Shown: positions 49,714-59,441, counted from the first letter of the stretch. The stretch is 64,000 nucleotides of DNA from an uncultured Cocleimonas sp. (GCF_947495625.1 NZ_CANLZW010000016.1:1-64000); one strand, 5' to 3'. Made by a program: numbers and translations. Notes: generated from the sequence alone by a model not told the origin.

Positions 49714-50790
49714 TTATTGCTCAATTGAGCTATTTTCTAGTTCTAGCTGGTTAATGCTTAAGGTGTTGCCATCTTTTAATAGAGTAATTGTAGCGATACC
49801 TTCTCTGGTGAGCCATCTTTCTTCACCTTTTAAATGATATCTGGAAAGGAATTTCCCTTTACCTTGAACTTCACCAGAAACATTGCTCCAATCAAAATCA
49901 AATAACACCATTTTTCTTTCACTGGTGATTTCAAAAAGAGTTTCTAATTTGTCATTGAGCTGTTGATCAGTTTGATTTTTTATTTCAGGTGTATTCGCAA
50001 GAATCGGTTTAATGATATCCACACGACCTTCTTCATAAGCACTTTCGAGTTTTCTCAGCATTGTCTGAAGGTTAGTGTCAGAAACTTCGACAGTGCTACT
50101 AATTGCTGCTTTTCTTATAGGATTGACTTGTTCCATAGATTCTGGATCTTGTGAAGAGTCATCTATGCTGGTTGTAATTAATTCTGGATTTGCGGGATCA
50201 TAAAAATGTCCAACCATAGCCACTAAGGTAAAAATTGTTATGGCTGAAATGATGGCCATCGCACTTCTGGTATTCGAGATCTGAGTCTCAGTTTTTTGAG
50301 TGGCGCTGTAAAAACTTTTAGGTGGCTTTCGATATTCAGATACGGTTATTAATTCTTCTTGATCAGTACGTTTTTGTTTTAAATGCGTATAGGCACTAGT
50401 AACTAGTGATGAATATTGTGTAGCATTTGGATTTGAATTGAGGTCAGGGTGAAAAATCTTCATTAGCAGTTGATAGTGCAACTTTAATGTTTCTTCAGAT
50501 TCGTTGCGATTGGTAAATGTGGTGTTTGCTAATTTCGTTCCCAGGATTTTTTCATCGCTATTGCCATCAATAACCATCGCTTTTTCTACAAAGTTAAGCA
50601 GGGCATGATGAAGGACGTCGCTTTCCAGGTCATGTACTTTAGCAAATTCTTCTAGTTGTTTTTTAGAAGTACATAAACGAAGTAATTCAGTGGTGCCTTC
50701 AGGTAATTCAGAATCCGGAAAGCAAAGCCATGCCATTTCGTCTGGATATTTGTCTAAGCGGAGGGCTTGATGTATGGCAAGGTTTTTCAT
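49714..50790 (-). CDS. Membrane-anchored J-domain-like protein
   Basis: 358 residues. A helical N-terminal region is followed by a J-domain-like segment with the HPD tripeptide at 114-116 (LKLHYQLLMKIFHPDLNSNPNATQYSSLVTSAYTHLKQ), so it should stimulate an Hsp70. One membrane helix lies at about 177-196. The C-terminal domain (240-358) resembles an NTF2/SnoaL-like fold (LRKLESAYEEGRVDIIKPILA ... MVLFDFDWSNVSGEVQGKGKFLSRYHLKGEERWLTREG). The J-domain is internal rather than N-terminal, which is unusual. No chaperone gene lies nearby. Confidence 0.7.
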   Translation of the reverse strand: MKNLAIHQALRLDKYPDEMAWLCFPDSELPEGTTELLRLCTSKKQLEEFAKVHDLESDVLHHALLNFVEKAMVIDGNSDEKILGTKLANTTFTNRNESEETLKLHYQLLMKIFHPDLNSNPNATQYSSLVTSAYTHLKQKRTDQEELITVSEYRKPPKSFYSATQKTETQISNTRSAMAIISAITIFTLVAMVGHFYDPANPELITTSIDDSSQDPESMEQVNPIRKAAISSTVEVSDTNLQTMLRKLESAYEEGRVDIIKPILANTPEIKNQTDQQLNDKLETLFEITSERKMVLFDFDWSNVSGEVQGKGKFLSRYHLKGEERWLTREGIATITLLKDGNTLSINQLELENSSIEQ

Positions 50791-50999
50791 TATAAGGTTA
50801 TCCTATCAAATATGCTTATAAATGACTATTCGAAATCAATCAATTTCAAAAAATGGGGTCTCAATTCAGTGGTTTTTTTGACAAGAAATGTTCATTTTAA
50901 ATTAATATAAATACATTTTTAATTTAAATGTATTAGAAATTTCTTGTTTGATATATGTCTAAAGTTTAGTAATTAGTACACACTATTTTTTCTTATAGA

Positions 51000-51257
51000 T
51001 TATTTGGTGGTAACTTTTCTTTTTGTTCTCGTTTTTCTGTTTGTTTCAGCCCTAATCGCAAAAGCTCTGCCAATGGGTCCTGATTTATCCTGACCTATTG
51101 CAGATTCCAGCTCATCGATTCTTTGATTTAATTCATCAAGATGAAGCGCACTCGAACGCTTTCCCTTTTCTTTGGCTGCAATAGCTAAAGCTTTGAGTTT
51201 AGGGTCACCTGCGGCAACCAGATTGGTTACCATGGGAATGTTGGGGTGCTTTTTCAT
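51000..51257 (-). CDS. Small basic protein, unknown function
   Basis: 85 residues, lysine- and arginine-rich, ending NRKTRTKRKVTTK, with a central acidic helix (LDELNQRIDELESAIG). Not recognised. It lies 21 bases after holC on the same strand, so it is probably the third gene of pepA-holC-x. The basic tail may bind nucleic acid, which is a guess. Confidence 0.55.
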   Translation of the reverse strand: MKKHPNIPMVTNLVAAGDPKLKALAIAAKEKGKRSSALHLDELNQRIDELESAIGQDKSGPIGRAFAIRAETNRKTRTKRKVTTK

Positions 51258-51278
51258 TAAAAATAGATAGATTGAAAA

Positions 51279-51731
51279 TCACAGCTTATGGTATCCAAGA
51301 GTATATCCGCGATCTCGATAGAAGGAATATCGTTTGCGACCGGCGGTTAGAATTTCATCCTCAGTGTCCAATATTTCAGCAACTTTGGTAAATCTCGAGA
51401 AAAATGAAGGGCGTTCTAGCGACATGTTTATCAAATAATCGCAATTCTCAATAGGCTCAAAATCATGGGAAATACTGACTTTTTCGTATTTACTAGGTTT
51501 GCTAGTGTTTTCATTTTCACGGTCTTCAGCTGAAATGATTGAGTGAGGAATGAAGCTTGAAGCTTCATTCCTCCACAAAAACTCATCTACATTTTTACTC
51601 AGAGTCTCAGAGCCCGTATGTATATGAACACAAAGATTTCTTTTTAAAGCCATGCCGAGCAAACGATAAACAACAGCTAACCTGTTGTCTAAACCTTGTT
51701 CTTTGCTAACGTAAAAATTTATTTCAGTCAT
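51279..51731 (-). CDS. holC: DNA polymerase III chi subunit
   Basis: Clamp-loader accessory subunit that links polymerase III to SSB. 150 residues with the chi pattern INFYVSKEQGLDNRLAVVYRLLGMALKRNLCVHIHTGSETLSKNVDEFLWRNEASSFIPHS ... RFTKVAEILDTEDEILTAGRKRYSFYRDRGYTLGYHKL. pepA-holC is the usual gammaproteobacterial pair; valS, which normally follows, is absent here. Confidence 0.9.
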   Translation of the reverse strand: MTEINFYVSKEQGLDNRLAVVYRLLGMALKRNLCVHIHTGSETLSKNVDEFLWRNEASSFIPHSIISAEDRENENTSKPSKYEKVSISHDFEPIENCDYLINMSLERPSFFSRFTKVAEILDTEDEILTAGRKRYSFYRDRGYTLGYHKL

Positions 51732-51753
51732 GTGTGTTTATCTAACGAGTTTT

Positions 51754-53253
51754 TTAGTTGTAAGCTCGATTGATTAAGTACTGTGATAATAATGGTACTG
51801 GTCTTCCTGTGGAGTCCTTTCCAGACCATGCCGTTCCAGCAATATCGAGATGTGCCCATTTATATTCTTTAGTGAATTCGGCAAGGAAACATGCAGCTGT
51901 AATTGTTCCTGCTGGTGGTCCACCGATATTGCCTAAATCAGCGAAAGAGCTTTTAAGTTGTTTTTTGTAGTCTTCGCCCATCGGTAACTGCCAGGCACGA
52001 TCATTAATGGCATTGCCAGCATCAATGATGTCGCCTGCCAACTCTTCGTCATTAGACAGTACTGCACAGATATGATGACCTAATGCCACAATACAAGCGC
52101 CAGTAAGTGTTGCTGCATCGATAACGACTTCCGGCTTGTATTTGCCAACATAGGTGAGGGCATCACATAAGACCAGTCGACCTTCTGCATCAGTATTCAA
52201 TACTTCGATAGTTTTGCCTGCCATAGAAGTGACTATATCGCCAGGTTTAGATGCTCTGCCACTCGGCATATTCTCAGCAGCGGCTAATACAACTACAACA
52301 TTTAAAGGTAGTTTCATTTCGGCACAAGCTTTGAGTGTTCCCAGCATGCCTGCTGCGCCACACATGTCGAATTTCATTTCATCCATGTTTGCACCAGGTT
52401 TTAGTGAAATACCACCTGTATCAAAGGTTATTCCTTTTCCTACTAAAGCAATTGGTGCCTGCTTTTTATCTTTAGCGCCTTGGTATTCAAGAACAATCAT
52501 TTTACCCGGCTCATCACTGCCTTTGCTGACAGATAAGAATGATCCCATTCCTAGTTTTTCCATGTCAGACTCTTCCAGGATTTCAATTTTAATTGAAGAA
52601 TAGTCTTTAGCGACAGTTTTAGCTTCGTCAGCAATGTAGGTAGGGGTACAAACATTACCAGGGTGGTTTGCAAGATCACGGGATAACTTCATGCCTTTCG
52701 CAATTGAAGATCCGTGCAAAATGCCTTGTTCGGCATTTTCAGTGTCCTTTTTTGATGCTTTAGTAAATGCGATGTTAATAGCATCTAATTTACTTGGGTC
52801 TTTCTTCTCACTTATATAATCAAGTAACTGATATTCATTGTCTGCGTAGGCAATGATCATTTGCGTTACTGCGCTTTGCACTGTCTTTTTGTCAAATGCA
52901 TCAGCTAAATACAGACTTACTGAAGATAATGTCGATGATTTAAGTGCTTTTGCAGCGGCTTTAGTTGCCTTGTTAAGGTTTGCTATATCAAATTTATCTT
53001 CTTCGCCGCAGCCGATTAGCAAAACTCTTGACGCTTTAACGCCGTCAAGATTATAAAAAATATGAGTCTCTTCAAGAGCTCCTTTAAAGTCACCAGTGTC
53101 AATGAACTTACTTATTTTTCCAGAACAGGCTTCATCGACGCTCTTAGCTGCTAGATGAAGTTCAGCGCTCTCATTGGCGCTAAATACAGGTACTACAATA
53201 CAATCATCTTGAATGTTTGCAGGAGAATCAGAATTATTTAGTGTGTATTGCAT
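51754..53253 (-). CDS. pepA: Leucyl aminopeptidase (cytosol aminopeptidase, M17)
   Basis: Zinc/manganese aminopeptidase, also a DNA-binding regulator and Xer cofactor in E. coli. Metal and catalytic motifs: LVGKGITFDTGGISLKPGANMDEMKFDMCGAAGMLG and NTDAEGRLVLCDALTYV, with WAHLDIAGTAW near the end. 499 residues, normal. It heads the pepA-holC transcript. Confidence 0.95.
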   Translation of the reverse strand: MQYTLNNSDSPANIQDDCIVVPVFSANESAELHLAAKSVDEACSGKISKFIDTGDFKGALEETHIFYNLDGVKASRVLLIGCGEEDKFDIANLNKATKAAAKALKSSTLSSVSLYLADAFDKKTVQSAVTQMIIAYADNEYQLLDYISEKKDPSKLDAINIAFTKASKKDTENAEQGILHGSSIAKGMKLSRDLANHPGNVCTPTYIADEAKTVAKDYSSIKIEILEESDMEKLGMGSFLSVSKGSDEPGKMIVLEYQGAKDKKQAPIALVGKGITFDTGGISLKPGANMDEMKFDMCGAAGMLGTLKACAEMKLPLNVVVVLAAAENMPSGRASKPGDIVTSMAGKTIEVLNTDAEGRLVLCDALTYVGKYKPEVVIDAATLTGACIVALGHHICAVLSNDEELAGDIIDAGNAINDRAWQLPMGEDYKKQLKSSFADLGNIGGPPAGTITAACFLAEFTKEYKWAHLDIAGTAWSGKDSTGRPVPLLSQYLINRAYN

Positions 53254-53637
53254 TTTTTATCCATTGAGTTGATGTTAATTAGATGTTAAATCGATCTAAA
53301 TACAAAGATATTAATATCTAAATACGACAATGCTAGATGATTATTTTAGTTGGGAATTCTAATGGAGCTAGGCTGAAGAATAAACTGATTAATGAAGCGA
53401 TTAACAAAGCCATTTTTAAAGTAAGGAACATGGTAGAAAATGATTGTTCTTTTTACTATGTCATAAAGGCGCTTTAATATATAATATCGCGTTTTTTCGA
53501 CTCGCCTATAATTTAGTCCGTTGTTTAGATACAGCTACTAATAATATATGCATATAACAAAGCGTAGTTATTGCTGTTTATTTTTTACACAGCCTGACTA
53601 CAACTTTTAATTAAGAGTAATAACACAGAGTAAAGTC
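53254..53637. other. Divergent pepA / fusA regulatory gap
   Basis: 384 bases, AT-rich, without a gene. Two TATAAT hexamers on the plus strand (53480-53485 and 53507-53512) could be -10 elements for fusA, but no good -35 is spaced correctly. I see no repeat copy or hairpin of note. Confidence 0.4.
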
Positions 53638-55731
53638 ATGTCAGCAGACCTATCAAAATACCGTAATATCGGCATCTTCGCCCACGTGGACGCCGGTAAA
53701 ACGACAACTACAGAGCGTATCCTAAGTCTTACAGGTAAGATTCATAAAATCGGTGAAGTACACGATGGTGAATCTACAACTGACTTCATGGAGCAAGAAG
53801 CAGAGCGTGGTATCACGATCCAGTCAGCAGCAGTAAGTGCATTCTGGAAAGATCACCGCATGAACATTATCGATACCCCGGGTCACGTTGACTTTACGGT
53901 TGAAGTATATCGTTCACTTAAAGTACTAGACGGTGGTGTAGGTGTATTCTGTGCATCTGGTGGTGTTGAGCCTCAGTCAGAAACTAACTGGCGTTATGCG
54001 AACGAATCAGAAGTTGCTCGTATTATCTTTGTAAACAAGTTAGACCGTGTTGGTGCTGATTTCTTCAGAGTTGTTAAGCAAGTTGAAGACGTACTGGGTG
54101 CGCATCCTTTAGTAATGGTTCTTCCTATTGGTGTTGAAGACAACTTTACTGGTGTTGTAGACTTATTAACGCGTAAAGCCTGGGTTTGGGACGGATCTGA
54201 TGATCCACTGAAATATACTATTCAAGATGTACCAGCTGATATGGTTGATCAGGTTGAAGAGTGGCGTGAAAAGCTTATCGAAACTGCAGTTGAGCAAGAC
54301 GATGATGCAATGGAGCAATACCTGGAAGGTAATGAGCCAGATATGGACGTTATCAAAAAGTGTATCCGTAAAGGAACTCGTGACCTGGCATTCTTCCCAA
54401 CTTATACTGGTTCTGCGTTTAAGAACAAAGGTATCCAGCTTATATTGGATGCAGTTGTTGATTACCTACCTGATCCTACTGAAGTAGATCCTCAGCCACT
54501 AACTGATGAAGAAGGTAATGAGACAGGTGAGTACGCGATTGTAAGTACTGATGAGCCATTACGCGCTCTAGCATTTAAAATCATGGATGACCGTTACGGC
54601 GCATTAACTTTCTTACGTGTTTACTCAGGTAAGCTTGAGAAAGGTTCTACTGTATTAAACTCATTCACAGGTAAGACTGAAAGAATTGGTCGTATCGTTG
54701 AAATGTCAGCTGATGATCGTATCGAATTAGAATCTGCGCAAGCAGGTGATATCGTTGCTGTTCTTGGTATGAAGAATGTTCAAACAGGTCACACACTATG
54801 TGATCCTAAGCATCCTTCTACGCTTGAAGCGATGGTTTTCCCTGATCCAGTTATCTCGATCGCAGTATCACCAAAAGATAAAGGTGGTTCGGAGAAGATG
54901 GGTGTTGCGATTGGTAAAATGGTTGCAGAAGATCCTTCTTTCCGTGTTGAAACTGATGAAGATTCAGGTGAGACAATTCTTAGAGGAATGGGTGAGCTTC
55001 ACCTGGATATCAAAATTGATATCCTTAAGCGTACTCACGGTGTTGACGTTGAAGTGGGTAAGCCACAGGTTGCTTACCGCGAAACAATTACACAGCTTGT
55101 AGAAGACAGTTACACACACAAGAAACAGTCTGGTGGTTCTGGTCAGTTCGGTAAGATCGATTATATTCTTGAGCCTGCAGAAGTGGGTGAAGGTTATGTT
55201 TTCGAATCTAAAGTTACTGGTGGTAATGTTCCTCGTGAATACTGGCCAGCTATCGATAAAGCTTTCAAAGGCATGATGGATACTGGTGTACTTGCGGGTT
55301 ATCCTGTTCTTGACTTAAAAGTTACGTTAATGGATGGTGCTTACCATGCGGTTGACTCATCTGCGATGGCATTTGAATTAGCAGCAAAAGGCGCTTTCCG
55401 TCAGACTATGCCTAAAGCGGGTGCTCAGTTAATCGAACCTATCATGAAGATCGATATATTCACTCCAGAAGATCACGTTGGTGATGTAATTGGTGATATG
55501 AATCGTCGTCGCGGCATGATCAAGTCACAAGAGCCAGGCCCAACAGGTGTACGTATCAAAGTTGATGCGCCACTATCTGAAATGTTTGGTTACATCGGTG
55601 ACTTACGTACAATGACATCTGGTCGTGGTCAGTTCTCTATGGAGTTCTCACACTATATGCCTTGTCCGAAGAATGTTGCTGAAGAAGTTATCAAAGAAGC
55701 TAAAGAAAGAGCTGAAGCAAACAAAAAGTAA
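53638..55731 (+). CDS. fusA: Elongation factor G, second (EF-G2) type
   Basis: Translocase GTPase, 697 residues with all domains. G motifs: [31 protein letters not shown] and NKLDR. Domain IV/V includes [40 protein letters not shown] and [54 protein letters not shown]. It stands alone, without rpsL, rpsG or tuf. Features such as [25 protein letters not shown] and [27 protein letters not shown] fit the second EF-G found in Vibrio and Pseudomonas rather than the str-operon copy. Which copy does elongation cannot be told. Confidence 0.93.
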   Translation: MSADLSKYRNIGIFAHVDAGKTTTTERILSLTGKIHKIGEVHDGESTTDFMEQEAERGITIQSAAVSAFWKDHRMNIIDTPGHVDFTVEVYRSLKVLDGGVGVFCASGGVEPQSETNWRYANESEVARIIFVNKLDRVGADFFRVVKQVEDVLGAHPLVMVLPIGVEDNFTGVVDLLTRKAWVWDGSDDPLKYTIQDVPADMVDQVEEWREKLIETAVEQDDDAMEQYLEGNEPDMDVIKKCIRKGTRDLAFFPTYTGSAFKNKGIQLILDAVVDYLPDPTEVDPQPLTDEEGNETGEYAIVSTDEPLRALAFKIMDDRYGALTFLRVYSGKLEKGSTVLNSFTGKTERIGRIVEMSADDRIELESAQAGDIVAVLGMKNVQTGHTLCDPKHPSTLEAMVFPDPVISIAVSPKDKGGSEKMGVAIGKMVAEDPSFRVETDEDSGETILRGMGELHLDIKIDILKRTHGVDVEVGKPQVAYRETITQLVEDSYTHKKQSGGSGQFGKIDYILEPAEVGEGYVFESKVTGGNVPREYWPAIDKAFKGMMDTGVLAGYPVLDLKVTLMDGAYHAVDSSAMAFELAAKGAFRQTMPKAGAQLIEPIMKIDIFTPEDHVGDVIGDMNRRRGMIKSQEPGPTGVRIKVDAPLSEMFGYIGDLRTMTSGRGQFSMEFSHYMPCPKNVAEEVIKEAKERAEANKK

Positions 55732-55759
55732 TACAGCAATTATATAGTTTGTATTAATA

Positions 55760-55787
55760 AAGCCCCGATTCGTCGGGGCTTTTTTTT
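55760..55787 (+). terminator. Rho-independent terminator after fusA
   Basis: AGCCCCGA / TCGGGGCT (8 bp) closed by a TTCG loop and followed by eight T. Confidence 0.95.
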
Positions 55788-55854
55788 GCTATATTTTTAT
55801 TCACGAAATTTTTTATTCTCGAAAATAATAAACTTTACCTAATAGGATTTTAAA

Positions 55855-56610
55855 ATGAAAAGATGTGCAATAGTTACGGGTGGTGCGAGCGGTATAGGAA
55901 AAGCCTGTGTAGAAGCTTTGATTGGTGAAGGTTACGATGTCGTTATCGCAGATTTAAATGAGGATATGGGGCATCAATTGGCGGCTGATTTAGGTTGTCA
56001 TTTTACCATGACCAATTTAGCCAGTCGCGAGTCCTGCAAAAACCTCATTGATGAAACCTTAAAAACATTTGGTCGTATTGATGTACTAGTAAACAACGGT
56101 GGCTATCAGCATATTTCACCTATTGAAGATTTCCCTGAAGATACCTGGGATGAAATGATTCACATCCTACTGACTGCACCATTTTTATTAACGCGTTATG
56201 CGTGGCCAACCATGCAAAAGCAAAAATGGGGACGTATTATCAATATCGCTTCGGTTCATGGTGAGATTGCCTCACCGTATAAATCAGCGTATGTATCAGC
56301 CAAGCACGGCCTGATCGGTTTAACGCGCACAGCGGCTTTAGAAGGTGGCGAACATGGTATTACCGTTAATGCACTAAGCCCAGCTTACGTCCGTACTCCT
56401 TTGGTCGAAAATCAAATTGCAGATCAGGCGCAAACACGCAACATTACACCAGAAGAAGTGGTTGAAAAAGTTATGCTGGAACCTGCTGCAATCAAACGCT
56501 TGATCGAGCCTAACGAAGTAGCCAATCTGGTACTCGTTATGTGTTCTGATAAAGGCTCATCAATTACCGGATCTAACTGGAAAATCGATTGCGGTTGGAC
56601 GGCTAAATAA
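55855..56610 (+). CDS. hbdH: D-beta-hydroxybutyrate dehydrogenase (SDR)
   Basis: Short-chain dehydrogenase of 251 residues. NAD-binding TGGASGIGKA and NNGGYQH, catalytic S near INIASVHGEIASPYKSAYVSAKHG (Y-x3-K), then GITVNALSPAYVRTPLVENQI, which is characteristic of 3-hydroxybutyrate dehydrogenases. It oxidises D-3-hydroxybutyrate to acetoacetate in polyhydroxybutyrate breakdown, and the thiolase downstream would use the acetoacetyl-CoA. Confidence 0.88.
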   Translation: MKRCAIVTGGASGIGKACVEALIGEGYDVVIADLNEDMGHQLAADLGCHFTMTNLASRESCKNLIDETLKTFGRIDVLVNNGGYQHISPIEDFPEDTWDEMIHILLTAPFLLTRYAWPTMQKQKWGRIINIASVHGEIASPYKSAYVSAKHGLIGLTRTAALEGGEHGITVNALSPAYVRTPLVENQIADQAQTRNITPEEVVEKVMLEPAAIKRLIEPNEVANLVLVMCSDKGSSITGSNWKIDCGWTAK

Positions 56611-56632
56611 TTGCTCGCCTTGTAGTAAATCA

Positions 56633-57004
56633 CTATTCGGGGCTGTGACAAACAGCCTCGATGTTATGCCCATCTGGATCAATCACAAACGCACCATAAT
56701 AATTAGGGTGGTAGATTTCTCTAATTCCTGGCTCGCCGTTGCATGTTGCTCCTGCTGCTATTGCAGCAGTATAAAACTCGTCCACCTGTTGGCGACTATC
56801 AGCTAAAAATGCGATATGCATTGGGTTCTGCGCTTTCTCGTCTGGACCAAACCAGAATTCAGCCTTTTCTTTGTTATTGCCAAATCCCGCTCAACCTTCA
56901 ACTTCCATTACCAAAAAAATATCTAAAGACGCTAAAGTTTTGGTATAAAAAGCTAGGCTTTTATCATAATCTGATATTGCTATACCGATGTGGTCGATGA
57001 TCAT
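56633..57004 (-). pseudogene. VOC/glyoxalase-family protein interrupted by an in-frame TGA
   Basis: A complete 123-codon VOC-family gene runs from ATG 57004 (MIIDHIGIAISDYDKSLAFYTKTLASLDIFLVMEVEG) to the stop at 56633 (DPDGHNIEAVCHSPE), but codon 38 is TGA (56891-56893). Sequence on both sides of this codon is in the same frame and belongs to one domain, followed by AGFGNNKEKAEFWFGPDEKAQNPMHIAFLADSRQQVDEFYTAA. TGA is one base from TGG (Trp). It is a point-mutated pseudogene, a read-through gene or a sequence error. The family binds metal; the substrate is unknown. Confidence 0.8.
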
Positions 57005-57040
57005 AAAATTACCTTTTTTATCTATTGAAATTATTTTAGT

Positions 57041-57071
57041 AAAAAAGTGCCCTAAAGTACGGGGGGGACTT
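57041..57071 (+). repeat. G-run repeat copy 12
   Basis: AAAAAAGTGCCCTAAAGTACGGGGGGGACTT (GTAG changed to GTAC, T lost from GGTGAC). It lies 37 bases before the VOC gene start in the divergent gap with the thiolase gene. Confidence 0.82.
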
Positions 57072-57264
57072 AAAACGAATATTTATTTGTAAATTGTATG
57101 CTAGTGTAAAAAATTATAGACCAGCTCAATGATTAAAAAGAAAACAGTCATTTTATGCTTATCTCTATAATTGCCTAATCAAGCTTCACACCTTACTTTA
57201 TTTTGCTATGGTTAATAGCAAGTAACATTCATAACTAAAACACAAAGGTAGGAGAAGCAAAAAG

Positions 57265-58446
57265 ATGAGTCGTGATGTCGTAGTTTTAAGTGCTGTTCGT
57301 TCAGCTGTAGGTGGTTTTGGTGGTTCATTGAGCCAGATGGAACCACATGAATTAGCCGGACAAGTGATGAAAGAGGCTGTAAGCCGTTCAACTGTTGACC
57401 CTAAAGATATTAATTATGTAACCGTAGGTAACTGTATTCCTACTGATTCTCGTTTTGCTTATGTCGCACGTGTTGCTGCTATTCAAGCAGGTCTGCCGAT
57501 GGAATCAGTTGCCATGGCTGTTAATCGTCTATGTAGTTCTGGGCTTCAGGCAATCGTTTCAACTGCGCAATCAATCATGCTTGATGATTGTGATTATGGT
57601 GTTGGTGGTGGTGTAGAAGTGATGTCACGCGGCGGCTATATGTCTCCTGCGATGCGAACAGGCGCACGTATGGGTGATACGCACCTGGTTGATATGATGA
57701 CTTCAACGCTCACAGATCCTTTCGGTGTTGGGCACATGGGTGTGACTGCAGAAAATCTCGCTGAAAAATGGGGTATTACCCGTGAAGAGCAAGATGCATT
57801 AGCTGTAGAATCGCATCGTCGTGCAACACAAGCCATCGAAGAAGGTCGATTTAAATCACAGATTGTTCCAGTGACCATGAAAACTCGTAAGGGTGAAGTG
57901 ACATTTGATACAGACGAGCATGTAAGACCAGGGACCAGTATGGAATCTCTGGCTAAAATGCGTCCTGCTTTCAAAAAAGATGGCTCGGTAACCGCAGGAA
58001 ATGCATCTGGTATCAATGATGGCGCAGCATTCTTCGTATTGGCAGCAGCCGAAGCGGCAGAAAAAGCGGGTCAGAAACCGATTGCACGAATTGTTTCATA
58101 CGCAGTTGCTGGTGTATCCAATGAAATCATGGGTGAAGGCCCGATTCCAGCGTCTAAATTAGCACTGAAAAAAGCAGGTTTGACGATTCAGGATATGGAT
58201 GTTGTTGAATCGAACGAAGCGTTTGCTGCTCAGGCTATTGCAGTTGCAAGAGGTTTAGAGCTTGATATGGATAAAACAAATCCAAATGGTGGCGCGATTG
58301 CATTAGGTCATCCAGTAGGTTGTTCTGGTGCATTCATCGCAACTAAAGCACTTTATGAGCTTGAGCGTGTCGATGGTCAACATGCATTAGTGACTATGTG
58401 TATTGGTGGTGGTCAGGGAATTGCAGTGGTATTTGAGCGTTTGTAA
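57265..58446 (+). CDS. Acetyl-CoA acetyltransferase / beta-ketothiolase
   Basis: Thiolase of 393 residues. Nucleophile cysteine in VNRLCSSGLQA (C90 region), active histidine in NPNGGAIALGHPVGCSGAF, second cysteine in TMCIGGGQG. It condenses or cleaves acetoacetyl-CoA and related ketoacyl-CoAs. With hbdH nearby a role in polyhydroxybutyrate turnover is likely (phaA/bktB type). GGAG site before the ATG; a terminator follows. Confidence 0.92.
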   Translation: MSRDVVVLSAVRSAVGGFGGSLSQMEPHELAGQVMKEAVSRSTVDPKDINYVTVGNCIPTDSRFAYVARVAAIQAGLPMESVAMAVNRLCSSGLQAIVSTAQSIMLDDCDYGVGGGVEVMSRGGYMSPAMRTGARMGDTHLVDMMTSTLTDPFGVGHMGVTAENLAEKWGITREEQDALAVESHRRATQAIEEGRFKSQIVPVTMKTRKGEVTFDTDEHVRPGTSMESLAKMRPAFKKDGSVTAGNASGINDGAAFFVLAAAEAAEKAGQKPIARIVSYAVAGVSNEIMGEGPIPASKLALKKAGLTIQDMDVVESNEAFAAQAIAVARGLELDMDKTNPNGGAIALGHPVGCSGAFIATKALYELERVDGQHALVTMCIGGGQGIAVVFERL

Positions 58447-58470
58447 AACATTCAATATAGCTGATCATAA

Positions 58471-58499
58471 AAAAGGGCAACATTAAGTTGCCCTTTTTT
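58471..58499 (+). terminator. Rho-independent terminator after the thiolase gene
   Basis: AAAAGGGCAAC / GTTGCCCTTTT (11 bp with A-U ends), loop ATTAA, then T to 58499. Confidence 0.93.
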
Positions 58500-58530
58500 A
58501 TGGCAAATCTTTTATTTTTTAGAGACAGAT

Positions 58531-58561
58531 AAAAAAGTGCTCTAAAGTAGGGGGGTGACTT
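58531..58561 (+). repeat. G-run repeat copy 13
   Basis: AAAAAAGTGCTCTAAAGTAGGGGGGTGACTT, close to consensus, in the convergent gap between the thiolase gene and the HEAMH protein gene. Confidence 0.88.
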
Positions 58562-58609
58562 GCGTCTTCTATAAATAATGCCTTCAAAATAGTCTTGAAC
58601 AAATAAAGT

Positions 58610-59224
58610 CTACCAGATCGCTTCACTCAGATTTTCATCCATCTCCTTCCCCTTAGCGCATTTCTCACTAAAATAAGGATGAAACCTATAAGCTCCATCG
58701 TAATAATCTTGCGCATTTTGTTCAGCGACGTGATGCAGTACGCCTAGCATTCTGGCTGCTCTGACATTTCTTTGGATGGCCTGACAGTCGGTTTTTTGTT
58801 CATTCATTTCGCCGCGCACATGCATAGCCTCATGTGTGAAAACATGGAGGCTGGTGATTTCTCGTGTATTCGCTGTTTCAGGGGCTTCCAGATAATCACG
58901 TAAATCATTGCAGGTAGGATATTGCAATACGATTTCTCCCGTTATTGGATTGCCTGTGCCAGCAAGCCCAAACTTGTCATAGACCGATTGAAATACAGTT
59001 GCGCATTTTACATGTGCGGGTTTGCCATCAGCCAGTAAAGTGGCTTTAGAAGATAATAGACTTTCAAAACGCCAGTGATCGAGAATCGGCTTGCACGAAA
59101 GCACGCCGAGTATGAAAAGCACGGCTATATAACCTTTAGAAAAGGTATCCAGTGCTTGATGACTTTTAATCTCCCGATAAATCATCCAGAAGAAGAACAG
59201 GCTTACTACAAAAAGAATTAGCAT
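58610..59224 (-). CDS. Membrane protein with HExxH motif, unknown function
   Basis: 204 residues. Two membrane segments near the N-terminus (about 2-16 and 31-45), then a cysteine-containing soluble domain with HEAMH at 131-135 (SLHVFTHEAMHVRGEMNEQKTDCQAIQ), a possible zinc protease signature with E142 as a third-ligand candidate, and a tyrosine-rich end. Six cysteines in the soluble part suggest a periplasmic, disulfide-bonded domain. I do not recognise a family. Confidence 0.65.
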   Translation of the reverse strand: MLILFVVSLFFFWMIYREIKSHQALDTFSKGYIAVLFILGVLSCKPILDHWRFESLLSSKATLLADGKPAHVKCATVFQSVYDKFGLAGTGNPITGEIVLQYPTCNDLRDYLEAPETANTREITSLHVFTHEAMHVRGEMNEQKTDCQAIQRNVRAARMLGVLHHVAEQNAQDYYDGAYRFHPYFSEKCAKGKEMDENLSEAIW

Positions 59225-59307
59225 TTTGTTTCTTTGAAATTGTTTAATTAGTATACAAATTAATGTAAGAAGTAATTTAGCAGACTCACTATTTATGCCA
59301 GATGAAT

Positions 59308-59338
59308 GAAAAACCCGCTATAAGTAGGGGGGTGACTA
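59308..59338 (+). repeat. G-run repeat copy 14
   Basis: GAAAAACCCGCTATAAGTAGGGGGGTGACTA in the divergent gap between the HEAMH gene and the LRR-kinase gene, 83 bases before the former. Confidence 0.88.
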
Positions 59339-59441
59339 AATTTATCAATTCTTGAGCTTTCTTATCGTTTTTTTAAGATGTTGTTCTGTTTTCTAGTAAA
59401 CTCACGCCCTTTCGTATCTACCCACTTCTGGATTCATTATT

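Noticed and set aside
56891-56893. Selenocysteine or genome-wide UGA recoding
   Set aside because: UGA is the normal stop for several genes here, and no hairpin of SECIS type follows this codon.
57005-57264. Hidden gene between the VOC and thiolase genes
   Set aside because: The gap holds only a repeat copy and AT-rich sequence; no frame of protein-like composition.
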